The notes: generated by a model not told the origin, from the letters alone. A DNA stretch of 64,000 nucleotides from an uncultured Collinsella sp. (GCA_902465265.1 CABQMF010000002.1:31894-95893), one strand, 5' to 3'; counted from the first letter of the stretch, positions 46,078 to 56,689 are shown. Numbers and translations are program-made.

Positions 46078-46114
46078 ATCATCCCGCGCGGGCACTTGGC
46101 TCACGCGGGATGAT
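46078..46114 (-). terminator. Intrinsic terminator of the ABC exporter / 319-aa protein operon
   Basis: On the minus strand ATCATCCCGCG pairs with CGCGGGATGAT and is followed by TTTTTCT. It starts six bases after the stop of the 319-aa gene. Confidence 0.88.
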
Positions 46115-46120
46115 GGCGTC

Positions 46121-47080
46121 TTATTTATCCTGCTCCAGCAGATCGGACGGTGTGCGGTCGGGCTTGCCGCCACGGAAAATCTCGCGGCCATGCAGACGAT
46201 GCTCCAGATCGCGCTCGGCTTTTTCCTCGTCAATCTTGGTCTGGCTCACCACCGGGTCCTCAATCAACGACGACACCGAGTTCACCTGCTTCTGAATGCG
46301 CTCGGCGATGGTGTCATCCATACTCACGATGCGCATCTTCCAGTCGATACTCGTGGCGTTGGATGAGCTCTTGGTCCACACGAACGTCAAAATGGCGCTC
46401 TGGTGGCCGCGCGCGGGGAACATGCCAAAGAAGGAATCGTGCTGAATGTTGCTATCCTCGTCGATATAGGCGTGAACGTTATACACCACGCGGTCGATCT
46501 TATCGTTGAGCAGCGCGTTGGTCGCAAGCGCCGCGGCCTGGATCTGCCCGTTGGACAGCAGCTCGAGCTCGTTGGCAGACGATGTGTCCAACACCGTCAC
46601 CTCGACCGTGCCCGTACGCTCATCGGCTTCATCGACGGTAAAGTCGAGCGGGAACTGCGTAAAGCCGTTGCCCCACTCGAGTCCACCCTTGAGTGCTGTA
46701 GAAACGGTATCAACCGAAACGCTCTCGGACAGGTTGGCGGTATTCAGACGGCGCATCACGCCGTAGCCGATCTGCATGCCCACGATCAGCACCAAGATGC
46801 CGATAACCACGACCATGGCAGTCTTCGTAATGGTATGGCTCACCTGCGAACCCGAAGGGTCGTCCTCGGACAGCGGGTCGATATGTTTTGCCTGGCTCGC
46901 GCGGTCCTCGCTGCGCAGCTGCGCTAGCGCCGCTTTGTCACCGCGCTTGGCCGCAGCCTCCTTCTCACGCATGCGCTCGGTACGCTTTTTGGCGAGCGTG
47001 GGATCCAAGACGCCGGATGCATCGATTTCGGAGAATAACTCCGTCACTTCTTCCGGAGTCAAAGGGTTCTTGTCAGCCAT
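46121..47080 (-). CDS. Single-pass membrane protein of unknown function
   Basis: 319-aa protein not recognised as a named family. An acidic/charged cytoplasmic N-terminus of about 80 residues is rich in Lys, Arg and Glu. One clear membrane helix (AMVVVIGILVLIVGMQIGYG, about 88-107) precedes an outside domain of mixed alpha/beta character. The ABC exporter gene ends only 19 nt upstream, and AGGAAG precedes the ATG, so the two are co-transcribed. It may be an accessory subunit of that exporter, but nothing in the sequence proves it. Confidence 0.75.
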   Translation of the reverse strand: MADKNPLTPEEVTELFSEIDASGVLDPTLAKKRTERMREKEAAAKRGDKAALAQLRSEDRASQAKHIDPLSEDDPSGSQVSHTITKTAMVVVIGILVLIVGMQIGYGVMRRLNTANLSESVSVDTVSTALKGGLEWGNGFTQFPLDFTVDEADERTGTVEVTVLDTSSANELELLSNGQIQAAALATNALLNDKIDRVVYNVHAYIDEDSNIQHDSFFGMFPARGHQSAILTFVWTKSSSNATSIDWKMRIVSMDDTIAERIQKQVNSVSSLIEDPVVSQTKIDEEKAERDLEHRLHGREIFRGGKPDRTPSDLLEQDK

Positions 47081-47099
47081 AAACTTCCTGTCATATCAA

Positions 47100-48872
47100 T
47101 CAGTCGAGCTCGTGCGCACGCGCACCTTCGAACTGCATTCGATAGTAACGGGCATAGGTGCCGCCACGGGCGAGAAGCTCCTCGTGCGTGCCACGCTCCA
47201 CAACGCGACCATGCTCAACGGTCGCAATCTCATCGGCATGCTTAATGGTCGAAAGACGGTGGGCGATAATAATCGTGGTGCGGCCGCGTGCCAGCTCTTC
47301 GAGTGACTCCTGCACCGCCTCCTCGCTCTCGTTATCCAAAGCACTCGTCGCCTCGTCCAAAATCAGGATCTTGGGGTTCTTGAGAAACACGCGCGCGATG
47401 GCAACGCGCTGCTTCTGTCCGCCCGAAAGACGGCTGCCGCGCTCGCCCACCACGGTGTCGTAGCCCTGCGGAAGCGATTCGATAAAGGTATCGATATTGG
47501 CGCGGCGGGCCGCCTCGGCGATCTCTTCTGCCGTAGCACCCGGCTTGCCGTAGGCGATGTTCTCGCCAATCGTACCGTCAAACAGGTAGACATCCTGCTG
47601 CACCAGGCCGATGGCGCGGCGCAGGCTCTGCTGCGTCACATCGCGCACGTCCTGACCGTCGATGCTAATGGATCCGGTAGCCACGTCATAAAAGCGCGGC
47701 AGCAGCGAACAGGTCGTGGACTTGCCGCCGCCCGAAGGGCCAACCAAAGCGATGGTCTGCCCGGGCTTGATGGACAGGTCCATATGGTCGATAACGGGTC
47801 GCTCGTCGGCATAGCCCTCGCCCAGCTCAACGTCCTCGTAGTTAAAGCACACGTCGTGATACTCCACGGCGCCGGCAGTCACCTGCAGATCAGTGGCGCC
47901 CGGCTTGTCCTGGATATCCGGCGCCGTCGAGAGCACCTCGTCCATACGCTTAAAGCCGGCGATAGCCTTCTGATACGTTTCGGCCGAATTGACGAGCGTC
48001 TCAAGCGGCGTGCAGAACAGCGAAATATAGAGTGCAAAGGTCGCCATATCGACCGCCTGCAGCTGTCCCTGGGCGACCAGCCAGCCGCCCAGCAGCACCA
48101 CGATCACATAGAGCACGCCCGAGAGCAGGCCATACGTCGCGGTATAGACGCCCATGGCGTGATACATGTTCTCCTTGGACGAAAGATAGCGATTGTTGGA
48201 GGCGCGGAACTTGAAGCGTTCGGTCTCCTCGTTGGCAAAGCTCTTGACCACGCGCATGCCCGCCAGCGAATCCTGCAGCTGCGCATTAATGCCGCTGATT
48301 TTTTTGCGGTTGTCGCTAAAGACCTCGCGCATGCGCATGTTCTGCCAAAACATGATGACCGCAAACACCGCCGTCACCACGGCCATGGCAAGCGCCAGCA
48401 CCGGGGCGATAGCAAAGAGAATCACAAACGAACCGACGACCTCGATGCCGCAGATGATAATCCACTCGGGCACGTGGTGTGCCGCCTCGCAGATATCGAA
48501 CAGGTCGTTGACCACGCGACTCATCATGTCACCTGAGCTGTTGCGATCGAAGTACGCAAAGCTAAAGCGCTCGTACTGATCGAACAGGTCCTCGCGCATC
48601 TTGGACTCCATGCGCGCGCCCATCACGTGGCCCCAGTAACTCACAAAGTAGCGACAGGCGCAACGGATGGCATACATCAGCACCAGGCCAACCGCGATCA
48701 TACCGAGCGCCTGCATAATGACAGCCTGACCCTGGGTAAACAACCCACCGGTCAGATTGCGCAGAATGATAGGAAACGCCAAGTCAATGGCGGCAAGCAC
48801 CAGGGCGCAAATGGTATCGGCAACAAAAAGCCCCATCTGGGGCTTGTAATAAGAAAGAAAACGCTTAAACAT
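47100..48872 (-). CDS. ABC exporter, fused membrane and ATPase domains
   Basis: 590-aa half-transporter of the MdlB/MsbA type. Six helices fill roughly residues 15-310, with coupling-helix features such as RVVNDLFDICEAAHHVPEW. The ATPase domain has Walker A LVGPSGGGKSTTCSLLP, the Q-loop LVQQDVYLFDGTI, signature SRLSGGQKQRVAIARV, Walker B ILILDEATSALD and the switch His in IIAHRLST. All are intact, and it would act as a homodimer. The ATG at 48872 follows GAGGAC; a longer frame to 48971 lacks a site. Substrate unknown. Confidence 0.9.
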   Translation of the reverse strand: MFKRFLSYYKPQMGLFVADTICALVLAAIDLAFPIILRNLTGGLFTQGQAVIMQALGMIAVGLVLMYAIRCACRYFVSYWGHVMGARMESKMREDLFDQYERFSFAYFDRNSSGDMMSRVVNDLFDICEAAHHVPEWIIICGIEVVGSFVILFAIAPVLALAMAVVTAVFAVIMFWQNMRMREVFSDNRKKISGINAQLQDSLAGMRVVKSFANEETERFKFRASNNRYLSSKENMYHAMGVYTATYGLLSGVLYVIVVLLGGWLVAQGQLQAVDMATFALYISLFCTPLETLVNSAETYQKAIAGFKRMDEVLSTAPDIQDKPGATDLQVTAGAVEYHDVCFNYEDVELGEGYADERPVIDHMDLSIKPGQTIALVGPSGGGKSTTCSLLPRFYDVATGSISIDGQDVRDVTQQSLRRAIGLVQQDVYLFDGTIGENIAYGKPGATAEEIAEAARRANIDTFIESLPQGYDTVVGERGSRLSGGQKQRVAIARVFLKNPKILILDEATSALDNESEEAVQESLEELARGRTTIIIAHRLSTIKHADEIATVEHGRVVERGTHEELLARGGTYARYYRMQFEGARAHELD

Positions 48873-48972
48873 GCAGTCCTCGGGGAGAAATAAATAGGGT
48901 GAGAAATCTGGTTGAACCGTTCGAGTTGAAAGAAAAGCAGCCCAACAAGCATAACGCCGATGTTCCGGCAAC

Positions 48973-49119
48973 GTCAGCGAAAACGTCCCTAAGCGAGCAA
49001 GGTGCCTTGAAAGAGGAGCGACGCGTACTTCGGTACGCGAGCGACGATTGAAAGGCTGATTGCCGCTTAGGGGCGTTTGCAGCGTCGACTCGTTACGCGG
49101 TTTGGTAAAACCGCGTAAC
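48973..49119 (-). repeat. Covarying-stem element, copy B
   Basis: On the minus strand it begins directly at the NUDIX stop codon. The hairpin GTTACGCGGTTT / AAACCGCGTAAC and the GTCGACGCTGCAAAC spacer come first. A stem CCCTAAGCG / CGCTTAGGG, a central GCGTAC hairpin, and GTTTTCGCTGAC at the far end follow. Conserved flanks match copy A; the central part matches copy C. Confidence 0.8.
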
Positions 49120-49815
49120 CTAGAGTTCGGCCCCGCCTAGTCGGTGCGCGATGCTATCGCAGGCCAAGGCGCCCACGACGGTCTTGGCATCTTCGACCTT
49201 GCCGTCGAGCACGGCGTCGATCAGCTCGTGCAGCGGCACCAGATCAACGTTGACAAACTCATCATCATCGGGGTTGGGTGCATCGAACTCGAGCTTGGTG
49301 GCCAGGTAGATGTGAATGATCTCATCACAGAAGCCGCAGGACGTGACAATCGACGTCAAAAAGCGAATGCGACCAGCCCTAAAGCCCGTCTCCTCATGCA
49401 GCTCGCGCTTGGCGCAATCGAGCGGGTCCTCGCCTGGGTCGAGCTTGCCGGCGGGAACCTCGACCGTCACGCGGTCGATGGCGGTGCGGTACTGACGCAC
49501 CAGTACGATCTTGCCGCTCTCGGTCAGTGCCACAACGGCCGCCGCACCCGGATGGCGAACGATATCGCGGGCGCTACGGCGACCGTTGGGCAGTTCAACC
49601 TCAAGACGGTGGACGTCGAGGATCTTGCCCTTCCAGGCGCACTCCTCCGAAAGAATCTTCTCGTGCAGCTCGGCATCGTGCGGGTCGTCGTCGCCCAGCA
49701 CCAGCGCCGGCTCGTCAGCGACCTCGCCACCAGGCTCGCCCTCGGCGTGCCCATACATGCGGCTGTCCTCTTCGACGATCTGCGCGTCCACGAGCTCTTC
49801 GTTCTTCTCGTCCAT
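49120..49815 (-). CDS. NUDIX hydrolase (ADP-ribose pyrophosphatase type)
   Basis: 231-aa hydrolase of nucleoside diphosphate derivatives. The Nudix box GKLDPGEDPLDCAKRELHEE plus TGF matches G-x5-E-x7-REUxEExGU. VRQYRTAIDRVTVEVPAG before it is typical of the ADP-ribose pyrophosphatase group. An acidic N-terminal extension of about 50 residues (EEDSRMYGHAEGEPGGEVAD) is unusual. The start is taken at 49815, nine bases after GAGAGGG; the ATG at 49824 abuts that site too closely. It lies 21 nt after purD and is probably co-transcribed. Confidence 0.9.
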   Translation of the reverse strand: MDEKNEELVDAQIVEEDSRMYGHAEGEPGGEVADEPALVLGDDDPHDAELHEKILSEECAWKGKILDVHRLEVELPNGRRSARDIVRHPGAAAVVALTESGKIVLVRQYRTAIDRVTVEVPAGKLDPGEDPLDCAKRELHEETGFRAGRIRFLTSIVTSCGFCDEIIHIYLATKLEFDAPNPDDDEFVNVDLVPLHELIDAVLDGKVEDAKTVVGALACDSIAHRLGGAEL

Positions 49816-49836
49816 CCGTCTCATCCCTCTCGGACT

Positions 49837-51141
49837 TTAGGCATCCCAGGCGTCGCGGCCACGCAGCGCGCGCAGGCCGATGTCATGACGCAGGGTCTTG
49901 CCCTCAAAATCAATCTTCTCGCAGGCCTCGTAGGCAAGGTTGCGAGCGTTCTCGAACGTGTCGCCCAGCGCGGTCACGGCAAGCACTCGGCCGCCGTTGG
50001 TCACGAGCTGACCGTCCACCACGGCGGTGCCGGCATGGTACACGGTCACGTTCTCCATGGCCTCGGCGTCGGCGATGCCGGTGATGACTTTGCCCTTCTC
50101 GTAGCTGCCGGGATAGCCCGCGCTCGTCAGGACAACAGCCACGGCCCACTCGTCACGCCAGTCGAGCTCAATCTGATCAAGCTCGCAGTTGGCGCAGGCG
50201 AGCATAACCTCGACCAGGTCGTTCTTGAGGCGCGGCAGCACGACCTGCGTCTCGGGGTCGCCAAAGCGGGCGTTGAACTCCAGCACCTTGGGGCCGGCGG
50301 GGGTGAGCATAAAGCCGCCGTACAGGCAGCCGCGGTAGTCGATGCCCTCGGCAGCAAGCTCGGCCACGGTCTGCTCCATGACCTCCACCATGGTGGCGTG
50401 CTCCTCGTCGGTCACGATGGGCACCGGGCTGTAGACGCCCATGCCGCCGGTGTTGGGACCAAGGTCGCCCTCGAGCGCACGCTTGTGATCCTGCGAGGTG
50501 GCCATGGGGCGCACGGTCTTGCCGTCGGTAAAGGCCAGCAGCGAGCACTCGGGGCCGGTCAGCATCTCCTCGATGACCACAGTATTGCCGGCATCACCAA
50601 AGGTGCCGCCAAAACACTCACGCACGGCCTCCTCGGCCTGCGCAAGCTCAGTCGCCACGATAACGCCCTTGCCTGCGGCCAGGCCGTCTGCCTTCACGAC
50701 CAGCGGGGCGCCCTGCTCGCGCACGTAGGCGAGAGCTGAAGCCTCGTCGGTGAACGAGCCGTAGGCGGCCGTCGGAATGCCGGCACGCTCCATGAGCTGC
50801 TTGGAGAACAGCTTGGAGCCCTCCATCTGAGCGCCCTCGGCACCCGGGCCAAAGCAGGGAATGCCCGCCGCGCGCACGGCATCGGCAACGCCCGCCACGA
50901 GCGGAGCCTCGGGGCCAATCACCACGAGTCCGCATCCGTGGCTCTGGGCAAACGCCGCCACGGCCGCAGGATCGCAATCGTCGAGAACCACGTTCTCGCC
51001 GCAGCTCGCGGTGCCGCCGTTACCCGGCGCAATGTAGAGCTTGCCGGCGCGCGGTGATGCTGCGAGCTTAGCTGCCAAAGCATGCTCGCGGCCGCCGCTG
51101 CCCAACAACAGGATGTCGATGGTTTGAGTGTCCGCCTTCAA
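49837..51141 (-). CDS. purD: Phosphoribosylamine-glycine ligase
   Basis: Second step of purine synthesis, joining glycine to phosphoribosylamine with ATP. The 434-aa ATP-grasp protein begins [57 protein letters not shown] and [18 protein letters not shown] follow, all diagnostic. The start is close to GAGGCACC upstream. Next in the operon direction is the NUDIX gene; purA is upstream behind a hairpin. Confidence 0.96.
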   Translation of the reverse strand: MKADTQTIDILLLGSGGREHALAAKLAASPRAGKLYIAPGNGGTASCGENVVLDDCDPAAVAAFAQSHGCGLVVIGPEAPLVAGVADAVRAAGIPCFGPGAEGAQMEGSKLFSKQLMERAGIPTAAYGSFTDEASALAYVREQGAPLVVKADGLAAGKGVIVATELAQAEEAVRECFGGTFGDAGNTVVIEEMLTGPECSLLAFTDGKTVRPMATSQDHKRALEGDLGPNTGGMGVYSPVPIVTDEEHATMVEVMEQTVAELAAEGIDYRGCLYGGFMLTPAGPKVLEFNARFGDPETQVVLPRLKNDLVEVMLACANCELDQIELDWRDEWAVAVVLTSAGYPGSYEKGKVITGIADAEAMENVTVYHAGTAVVDGQLVTNGGRVLAVTALGDTFENARNLAYEACEKIDFEGKTLRHDIGLRALRGRDAWDA

Positions 51142-51195
51142 GGGTGCCTCCTCTATGGATTAGCGGCCCGCTCCGCGCGAGCCCTTTGCAAGCAA

Positions 51196-51237
51196 ATATA
51201 CCCCTCGGCCGCCCGTCCGGGCTGCAAAGGGGTATAT
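51196..51237. terminator. Hairpin between purA and purD
   Basis: ATATACCCCT pairs with AGGGGTATAT around a small inner GCCCG/CGGGC hairpin. It lies 22 nt after the purA stop on the minus strand. The T-run is short. Confidence 0.6.
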
Positions 51238-51259
51238 CGCAATAACCAAATAGTCCCGA

Positions 51260-52555
<1,296 letters not shown>

Positions 52556-52639
52556 TTACATTCATGGACTGTCTACGCGCCACGCCGGCACGCAGAAGCA
52601 CAAAACATTCCCAGTATACCCGTGCAACGGGCGCCTGTC

Positions 52640-54031
52640 CTACTCCTCGGCATGTGCCCCATCAAGCTCATAGAACTTGGTGGATGCCGGCAGGAACATC
52701 AGATCGACGTCGCCGATCGGGCCCGAACGGTTCTTGGCCACGACGATACGCGTAACGCCCTCGTCGGGTCGATCGTCGCGCGAGGCCTCGGCCTCGTCGG
52801 CGGAGCGGTCCAAGAACATAACGATATCGGCGTCCTGCTCGATGGAGCCCGATTCACGAAGGTCGGAAAGCTGCGGGCGCTTGCCGGTACGGGATTCGAC
52901 CTGACGCGAGAGCTGCGACAGCGCGATGAGCGGGATCTTGAGCTCCTTGGCCATGATCTTCAGACCACGCGACATCTCCGAAACCTCGACGGTACGGCTC
53001 TCGGAGCGGCGTCCCGGCGGAGGACTCACCAGCTGCAGGTAGTCCAGGATGATGATTGCCTTCTCCTTGTTATGGAGCATGCGGCGGCTCTTGGCGCGAA
53101 TCTCGGTCACTGTGGTGCCGGGCGTATCGTCAATCAGAATATCGAGCTTGGACAAGGTCTGCGTGGCCTCGTTGATATTGGCCCACTGCTCGGGGCTAAT
53201 GCGGCCCATGCGGAAGTCACTGATCGAGATCATGGCGTAGGCGCAAATCAGACGCTGGGCAATTTCTTTGCCCGACATCTCCAGCGAGAAGAAGCCGACG
53301 GTATAACCGGCAGCGGCAGCGTTGAGCGCCAGATTCAGGGCGAACGACGTCTTACCCACAGCAGGGCGGGCGCCGATAATGATGAGCTGGCCCTCGCGGA
53401 AGCCCATGAGCATGCGGTCGAGTGACGGGAAGCCCGTGGGCACGCCCGCAGCCTGGCCACCGGCCTGACACACTTCCTCGGCCTCGTTATAGGCCTCAAC
53501 CATAAACTCGGTCAGCGTCTTGTAGCTCGACTTGACCTCGCGTGCCGTGACCTTGAGCAGCTTGCTCTCGGCTAGCTCCACGACCTCTTTGGTGTCGGTG
53601 GGGGCGTTATATGCCAGCGCGTTGATCTCGTTGGTGGCGCCGATCAGCTCGCGCAGCATCGAATCGCGACGAACGATGGCGGCATGGTGCTGCCAGTTCA
53701 CGAGCGACAGAGTCTGACCCATCAGCTCCAAAATGTAGGCCTCGCCGCCCACGGCATCGAGCTTGTTGATGCTTCGCAGGTAATCGATCAGCGAGATGGA
53801 GTCGATGGGAATGCGGCTGTTGTACATATCGACCATCGCGGTGTAGATGGTCTTATGAATGGGCCGGTAGAAATCATCGGGCTGCAGCTCGACCTGGGCC
53901 TCTTCGACCACCTCGGGCGATAGCAGCATAGCGGCCAGTACATTGGCCTCTGCATCTTGGTTTTGGGGAAGACCCAACTTTGAGCCGCGGTCCTCGACCG
54001 TCAGCCCCGTCTCCCTATCGTCATATGCCAT
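52640..54031 (-). CDS. dnaB: Replicative DNA helicase
   Basis: Hexameric 5'-3' helicase at the replication fork, 463 aa. The N-terminal helical domain starts GLPQNQDAEANVLAAMLLS. The RecA-like ATPase has Walker A IGARPAVGKTSFALNLA, FFSLEMSGKEIAQRL, Walker B IIILDYLQLVSPP and SQLSRQVESRTGKRPQLSDL. No intein interrupts the P-loop. The ATG at 54031 follows GAGGATGCTC. It lies downstream of the ribosomal protein/ssb operon, beyond a terminator, in the gene order seen in many Gram-positives. Confidence 0.97.
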   Translation of the reverse strand: MAYDDRETGLTVEDRGSKLGLPQNQDAEANVLAAMLLSPEVVEEAQVELQPDDFYRPIHKTIYTAMVDMYNSRIPIDSISLIDYLRSINKLDAVGGEAYILELMGQTLSLVNWQHHAAIVRRDSMLRELIGATNEINALAYNAPTDTKEVVELAESKLLKVTAREVKSSYKTLTEFMVEAYNEAEEVCQAGGQAAGVPTGFPSLDRMLMGFREGQLIIIGARPAVGKTSFALNLALNAAAAGYTVGFFSLEMSGKEIAQRLICAYAMISISDFRMGRISPEQWANINEATQTLSKLDILIDDTPGTTVTEIRAKSRRMLHNKEKAIIILDYLQLVSPPPGRRSESRTVEVSEMSRGLKIMAKELKIPLIALSQLSRQVESRTGKRPQLSDLRESGSIEQDADIVMFLDRSADEAEASRDDRPDEGVTRIVVAKNRSGPIGDVDLMFLPASTKFYELDGAHAEE

Positions 54032-54184
54032 GAGCATCCTCATTCATATCGCTTGCGAGCATCCATAGTATCAGCCACGGTCCCAAAACGCGCCGCGCGC
54101 CGCCAATCATCACCGAACCAAACGGATGAACGGTCCTGTATATAGGACTTCGACGCAACGTTCACCATGACACTCACTCAGCGC

Positions 54185-54223
54185 AAAAAACAAAAGGGCG
54201 CCCTGGTTTCCCAGAGCGCCCTT
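54185..54223 (-). terminator. Intrinsic terminator of the rpsF-ssb-rpsR-rplI operon
   Basis: On the minus strand AAGGGCGCTCTGG pairs with CCAGGGCGCCCTT (one mismatch), loop GAAA, followed by TTGTTTTTTG. It separates rplI from dnaB. Confidence 0.88.
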
Positions 54224-54255
54224 CTTAGAACAAGATTGTTGCGTTGCAGCAAATG

Positions 54256-54795
54256 CTACTCGGCAGCAGCCTCAGTCTCGACCTCGGCGGTCTCGGCCTC
54301 GGCGACCTCAGCGGCCTCCTCGACCTCAGCCTCGGCAGCGAGCTCCTCGGCGGTAACGCCGACGAGAACGACAACCTCGGCCTTGATCTCGCGGTACAGC
54401 GAGATGGCAACGGTGTGGGCACCGGCAACCTTGATGGGCTTACCGAGCTCGACGCGCTTGCGGTCGATGTCCATACCGAGCTGAGCCTTGATGGCGTCAG
54501 CGATCATAGCGGCGGTAACGGAGCCAAAGAGGATGCCCTCGTCGCCGACCTTGACGTCAACGGTGACCGTCTTGCCCTCGAAGGCAGCCTTGGTCTCGTT
54601 GGCAGTAGCCAGACGGACGGCCTCGCGCTTGGCGATGTTGTTGCGACGCTCGTCAAGCTGCTTGAGGTTGCCCTTGGTGGCGGCAACAGCGAGCTTCTTG
54701 GGGAACAGGAAGTTCTCAGCGTAACCCTGAGCGACCTCTACGACGTCGCCCTCGCCGCCCTTGCCCTTGATCTCATCGAGAAGAATAACCTTCAT
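54256..54795 (-). CDS. rplI: 50S ribosomal protein L9 with acidic tail
   Basis: Large-subunit protein near the L1 stalk, 179 aa. The N-terminal domain MKVILLDEIKGKGGEGDVVE and VAQGYAENFLFPKKLA are canonical, and the C-terminal rRNA-binding domain ends near residue 150. The last ~30 residues are almost only Ala, Glu and Val (EEAAEVAEAETAEVETEAAA), a tail not found in standard L9. GGAGAC precedes the ATG. Last gene of the operon. Confidence 0.96.
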   Translation of the reverse strand: MKVILLDEIKGKGGEGDVVEVAQGYAENFLFPKKLAVAATKGNLKQLDERRNNIAKREAVRLATANETKAAFEGKTVTVDVKVGDEGILFGSVTAAMIADAIKAQLGMDIDRKRVELGKPIKVAGAHTVAISLYREIKAEVVVLVGVTAEELAAEAEVEEAAEVAEAETAEVETEAAAE

Positions 54796-54810
54796 GATGC
54801 GTCTCCCTTC

Positions 54811-55077
54811 TTAGCCGCGGTCGCGGTTGCCACGAGAGGAAACCACGGGGACGGTGTACGGCAGGAGAGCCATCTCGCGGGCGCGCTTGATGGCGTTGGC
54901 GATGTCATGCTGATGCTGCGTGCAAGCGCCAGTGACGCGACGGGGCTTGATCTTGCCACGGTCGGTCATGTACTTACGGAGAAGCTGAGTGTCCTTATAG
55001 TCGATGAACTCAGTGTTCTCCTTGCAGAACTGGCAGTACTTACGACGCGGCTGACGTGCAGAAAAATCATTAGCCAT
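54811..55077 (-). CDS. rpsR: 30S ribosomal protein S18
   Basis: Small-subunit protein that pairs with S6. The 88-aa sequence includes [19 protein letters not shown] with a CxxC motif, then [18 protein letters not shown]. The cysteines suggest a zinc-binding (C+) version. The ATG at 55077 follows AAAGG; the longer frame to 55128 overlaps non-conserved sequence. It lies between ssb and rplI. Confidence 0.97.
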   Translation of the reverse strand: MANDFSARQPRRKYCQFCKENTEFIDYKDTQLLRKYMTDRGKIKPRRVTGACTQHQHDIANAIKRAREMALLPYTVPVVSSRGNRDRG

Positions 55078-55149
55078 GTCAAAATACCTTTCGTTTGGCA
55101 ACTTCGGCGAACCGAAGCCGCCTCTCACTCAAAAATAGGTGAACAACCC

Positions 55150-55602
55150 TTAGAACGGGATGTCCTCATCGTAGACGTCGACCGCGGGCGGCGTAGCCAC
55201 CGGGGCGGCAGGACGTGCTGCGGGCGCGGGAGCTGCGGGGGCGTAACCGCCCTGATCGTAGCCACCCTGGCCACCACGGGAGCTCATAAACTCGATCTCA
55301 TCGACGATGACCTCAAGCTTGCTCCGGCGCTGGCCGTCGCGCTCCCAAGAGCTGTAGCGCAGCTTGCCCTCGATCGCGACCTTGTTTCCCTTTGCCAGGA
55401 AACGGCTCACGGCCTCGGCGCGGGTGCCGAACATGGTGCAGTCGACAAAGTTGGGATAGTCCTCCCACTCGCCAGTCTGCGCGTTGCGGCGACGATCGTT
55501 CACGGCGACGCCAAAGGACAGAACCTGGGTTCCGCCGGCGGTGGCGCGCAGCTCGGGATCGCGGGTGAGGTTACCGGTGATGTTCACTCGATTGATGCTC
55601 AT
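55150..55602 (-). CDS. ssb: Single-stranded DNA-binding protein
   Basis: OB-fold tetramer that coats single-stranded DNA, 150 aa. NRVNITGNLTRDPELRATAG and KVAIEGKLRYSSWERDGQRR form the conserved core. A Gly/Gln/Ala/Pro-rich linker follows, and the acidic partner-binding tip DEDIPF ends the chain. It lies between rpsF and rpsR, the usual place. Confidence 0.97.
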   Translation of the reverse strand: MSINRVNITGNLTRDPELRATAGGTQVLSFGVAVNDRRRNAQTGEWEDYPNFVDCTMFGTRAEAVSRFLAKGNKVAIEGKLRYSSWERDGQRRSKLEVIVDEIEFMSSRGGQGGYDQGGYAPAAPAPAARPAAPVATPPAVDVYDEDIPF

Positions 55603-55650
55603 AACTCACTACTTCCTCTTGGGGCACAAGCCCAGTCCAAAACGACAGTC

Positions 55651-55944
55651 TTACTCCTGGTCGTCGCGACGGACGATCATGTGGCGGACCACAGCGTCGG
55701 TGATGCGCAGGACGCGATCAAGCTCGGCGATCTGGGTAGGATCTGCGTGGAAGTTGATGAGGGTGTAGTCACCATCGGTGAGGTCGTTGATCTCGTAGGC
55801 GAGCTTGCGCTTGCCCCACTCGTCAACGGAGTCGACCTTGCCAGCGCCCTCAGCGATCGTGGTATCGATACGCTTCATAACAGCGAGACGAGTCTCAGGG
55901 TCGAGCGACGGGTCAACAAAGAACAGCAGTTCATAAGCCTTCAT
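55651..55944 (-). CDS. rpsF: 30S ribosomal protein S6
   Basis: 97-aa partner of S18. MKAYELLFFVDPSLDPETR, WGKRKLAYEINDLTDGDY and ELDRVLRITDAVVRHMIVR are canonical. AGGAGGTGACAAT precedes the ATG at 55944. First gene of the operon. A hairpin in its leader could serve autogenous control, but a match to the S6:S18 motif is not clear. Confidence 0.97.
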   Translation of the reverse strand: MKAYELLFFVDPSLDPETRLAVMKRIDTTIAEGAGKVDSVDEWGKRKLAYEINDLTDGDYTLINFHADPTQIAELDRVLRITDAVVRHMIVRRDDQE

Positions 55945-55970
55945 ATTGTCACCTCCTCTGGGCAAATGTG

Positions 55971-55999
55971 GCTTCAGGTCGTGAAGGTGCGCCTGAAGC
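55971..55999 (-). promoter_or_regulatory. Leader hairpin of the rpsF operon
   Basis: Perfect GCTTCAGG / CCTGAAGC stem with a 13-nt loop, about 17 nt upstream of the AGGAGGT of rpsF and downstream of the predicted transcription start. Confidence 0.5.
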
Positions 56000-56015
56000 A
56001 GGAAAAGACTTGGTA

Positions 56016-56044
56016 ATAATATCTTTCAACCTCCTAGGCTGCAA
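56016..56044 (-). promoter_or_regulatory. Promoter of the rpsF operon
   Basis: On the minus strand TTGCAG and TATTAT are separated by exactly 17 bases, about 70 nt upstream of the rpsF ATG. The remaining stretch up to 56404 (within the 504-nt gap 55945-56448) shows no gene, repeat or motif I can support. Confidence 0.6.
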
Positions 56045-56404
56045 GAATATGCAGCTACAACCTCATGACCTCCACATATGCCCATACTCGCACGACGTTT
56101 CATGCGCATTCCAACCAAATGCTGACCAAAAGCTTGACGGATTTGTGGACAAGATACGATGCCGCGGGGACAAGCTGAGCCAAGCCGCAGGTCAACGGAC
56201 ACAAGGCCGTGGGCGCAAAATGCATACCAGTGGTCCACAGCACCACCCAAAGATTTTTAAATTCATTGCCAAGTCGCTTATGAATACCCCTTTTGAACAA
56301 TTGAGTTAATCAACCACGCTGGTCGGAAGCCGTTTTTTGGCACCTCAAACCCCACTGCAACGACAAGCGCAGCCAAGCGTTTTAAAAAATGCCAACTTTT
56401 CTGT

Positions 56405-56432
56405 TTGCACTTTGCGATTCCTCGTGTATACT
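56405..56432 (+). promoter_or_regulatory. Promoter of the tRNA-Ser pair
   Basis: TTGCAC, 16-base spacer, TATACT, 17 nt upstream of the first tRNA. Confidence 0.65.
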
Positions 56433-56448
56433 GACTTTCGCATTTAAC

Positions 56449-56539
56449 GGAGAGTTGTCCGAGTGGCCGAAGGAGCACGATTGGAAATCGTGTAGGCGTC
56501 AAAAGCGTCTCCAGGGTTCAAATCCCTGACTCTCCGCCA
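56449..56539 (+). tRNA. tRNA-Ser (anticodon GGA), CCA encoded
   Basis: 91-nt type II tRNA. Acceptor GGAGAGT/ACTCTCC, D-arm with GAGTGGCCGAAGGAGC, anticodon loop TTGGAAA, a long variable arm (GGCGTCAAAAGCGTC), and T-arm GGGTTCAAATCCC. Encoded CCA at the 3' end. Confidence 0.95.
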
Positions 56540-56547
56540 GTTAATTC

Positions 56548-56578
56548 CAAAGCAGGCCTTTGAGCCTGCTTTGTTTTT
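56548..56578 (+). terminator. Terminator between the tRNA-Ser genes
   Basis: CAAAGCAGGC / GCCTGCTTTG with a 6-nt loop, then TTTTT. Confidence 0.85.
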
Positions 56579-56587
56579 ACCCCACGC

Positions 56588-56678
56588 GGAGGGGTGGCAG
56601 AGTGGTTGAATGCGGCGGTCTCGAAAACCGTTTGGCCTGTATAAGGTCACGAGGGTTCGAATCCCTCCTCCTCCGCCA
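56588..56678 (+). tRNA. tRNA-Ser (anticodon CGA), CCA encoded
   Basis: 91-nt type II tRNA. Acceptor GGAGGGG pairs with CTCCTCC through one G-U, anticodon loop CTCGAAA, long variable arm, T-arm GAGGGTTCGAATCCCTC. Encoded CCA. A terminator (AGCCCCAGCAATGGGGCT then TTTTT) follows at 56690-56714. Confidence 0.94.
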
Positions 56679-56689
56679 TTTGATGGTAT

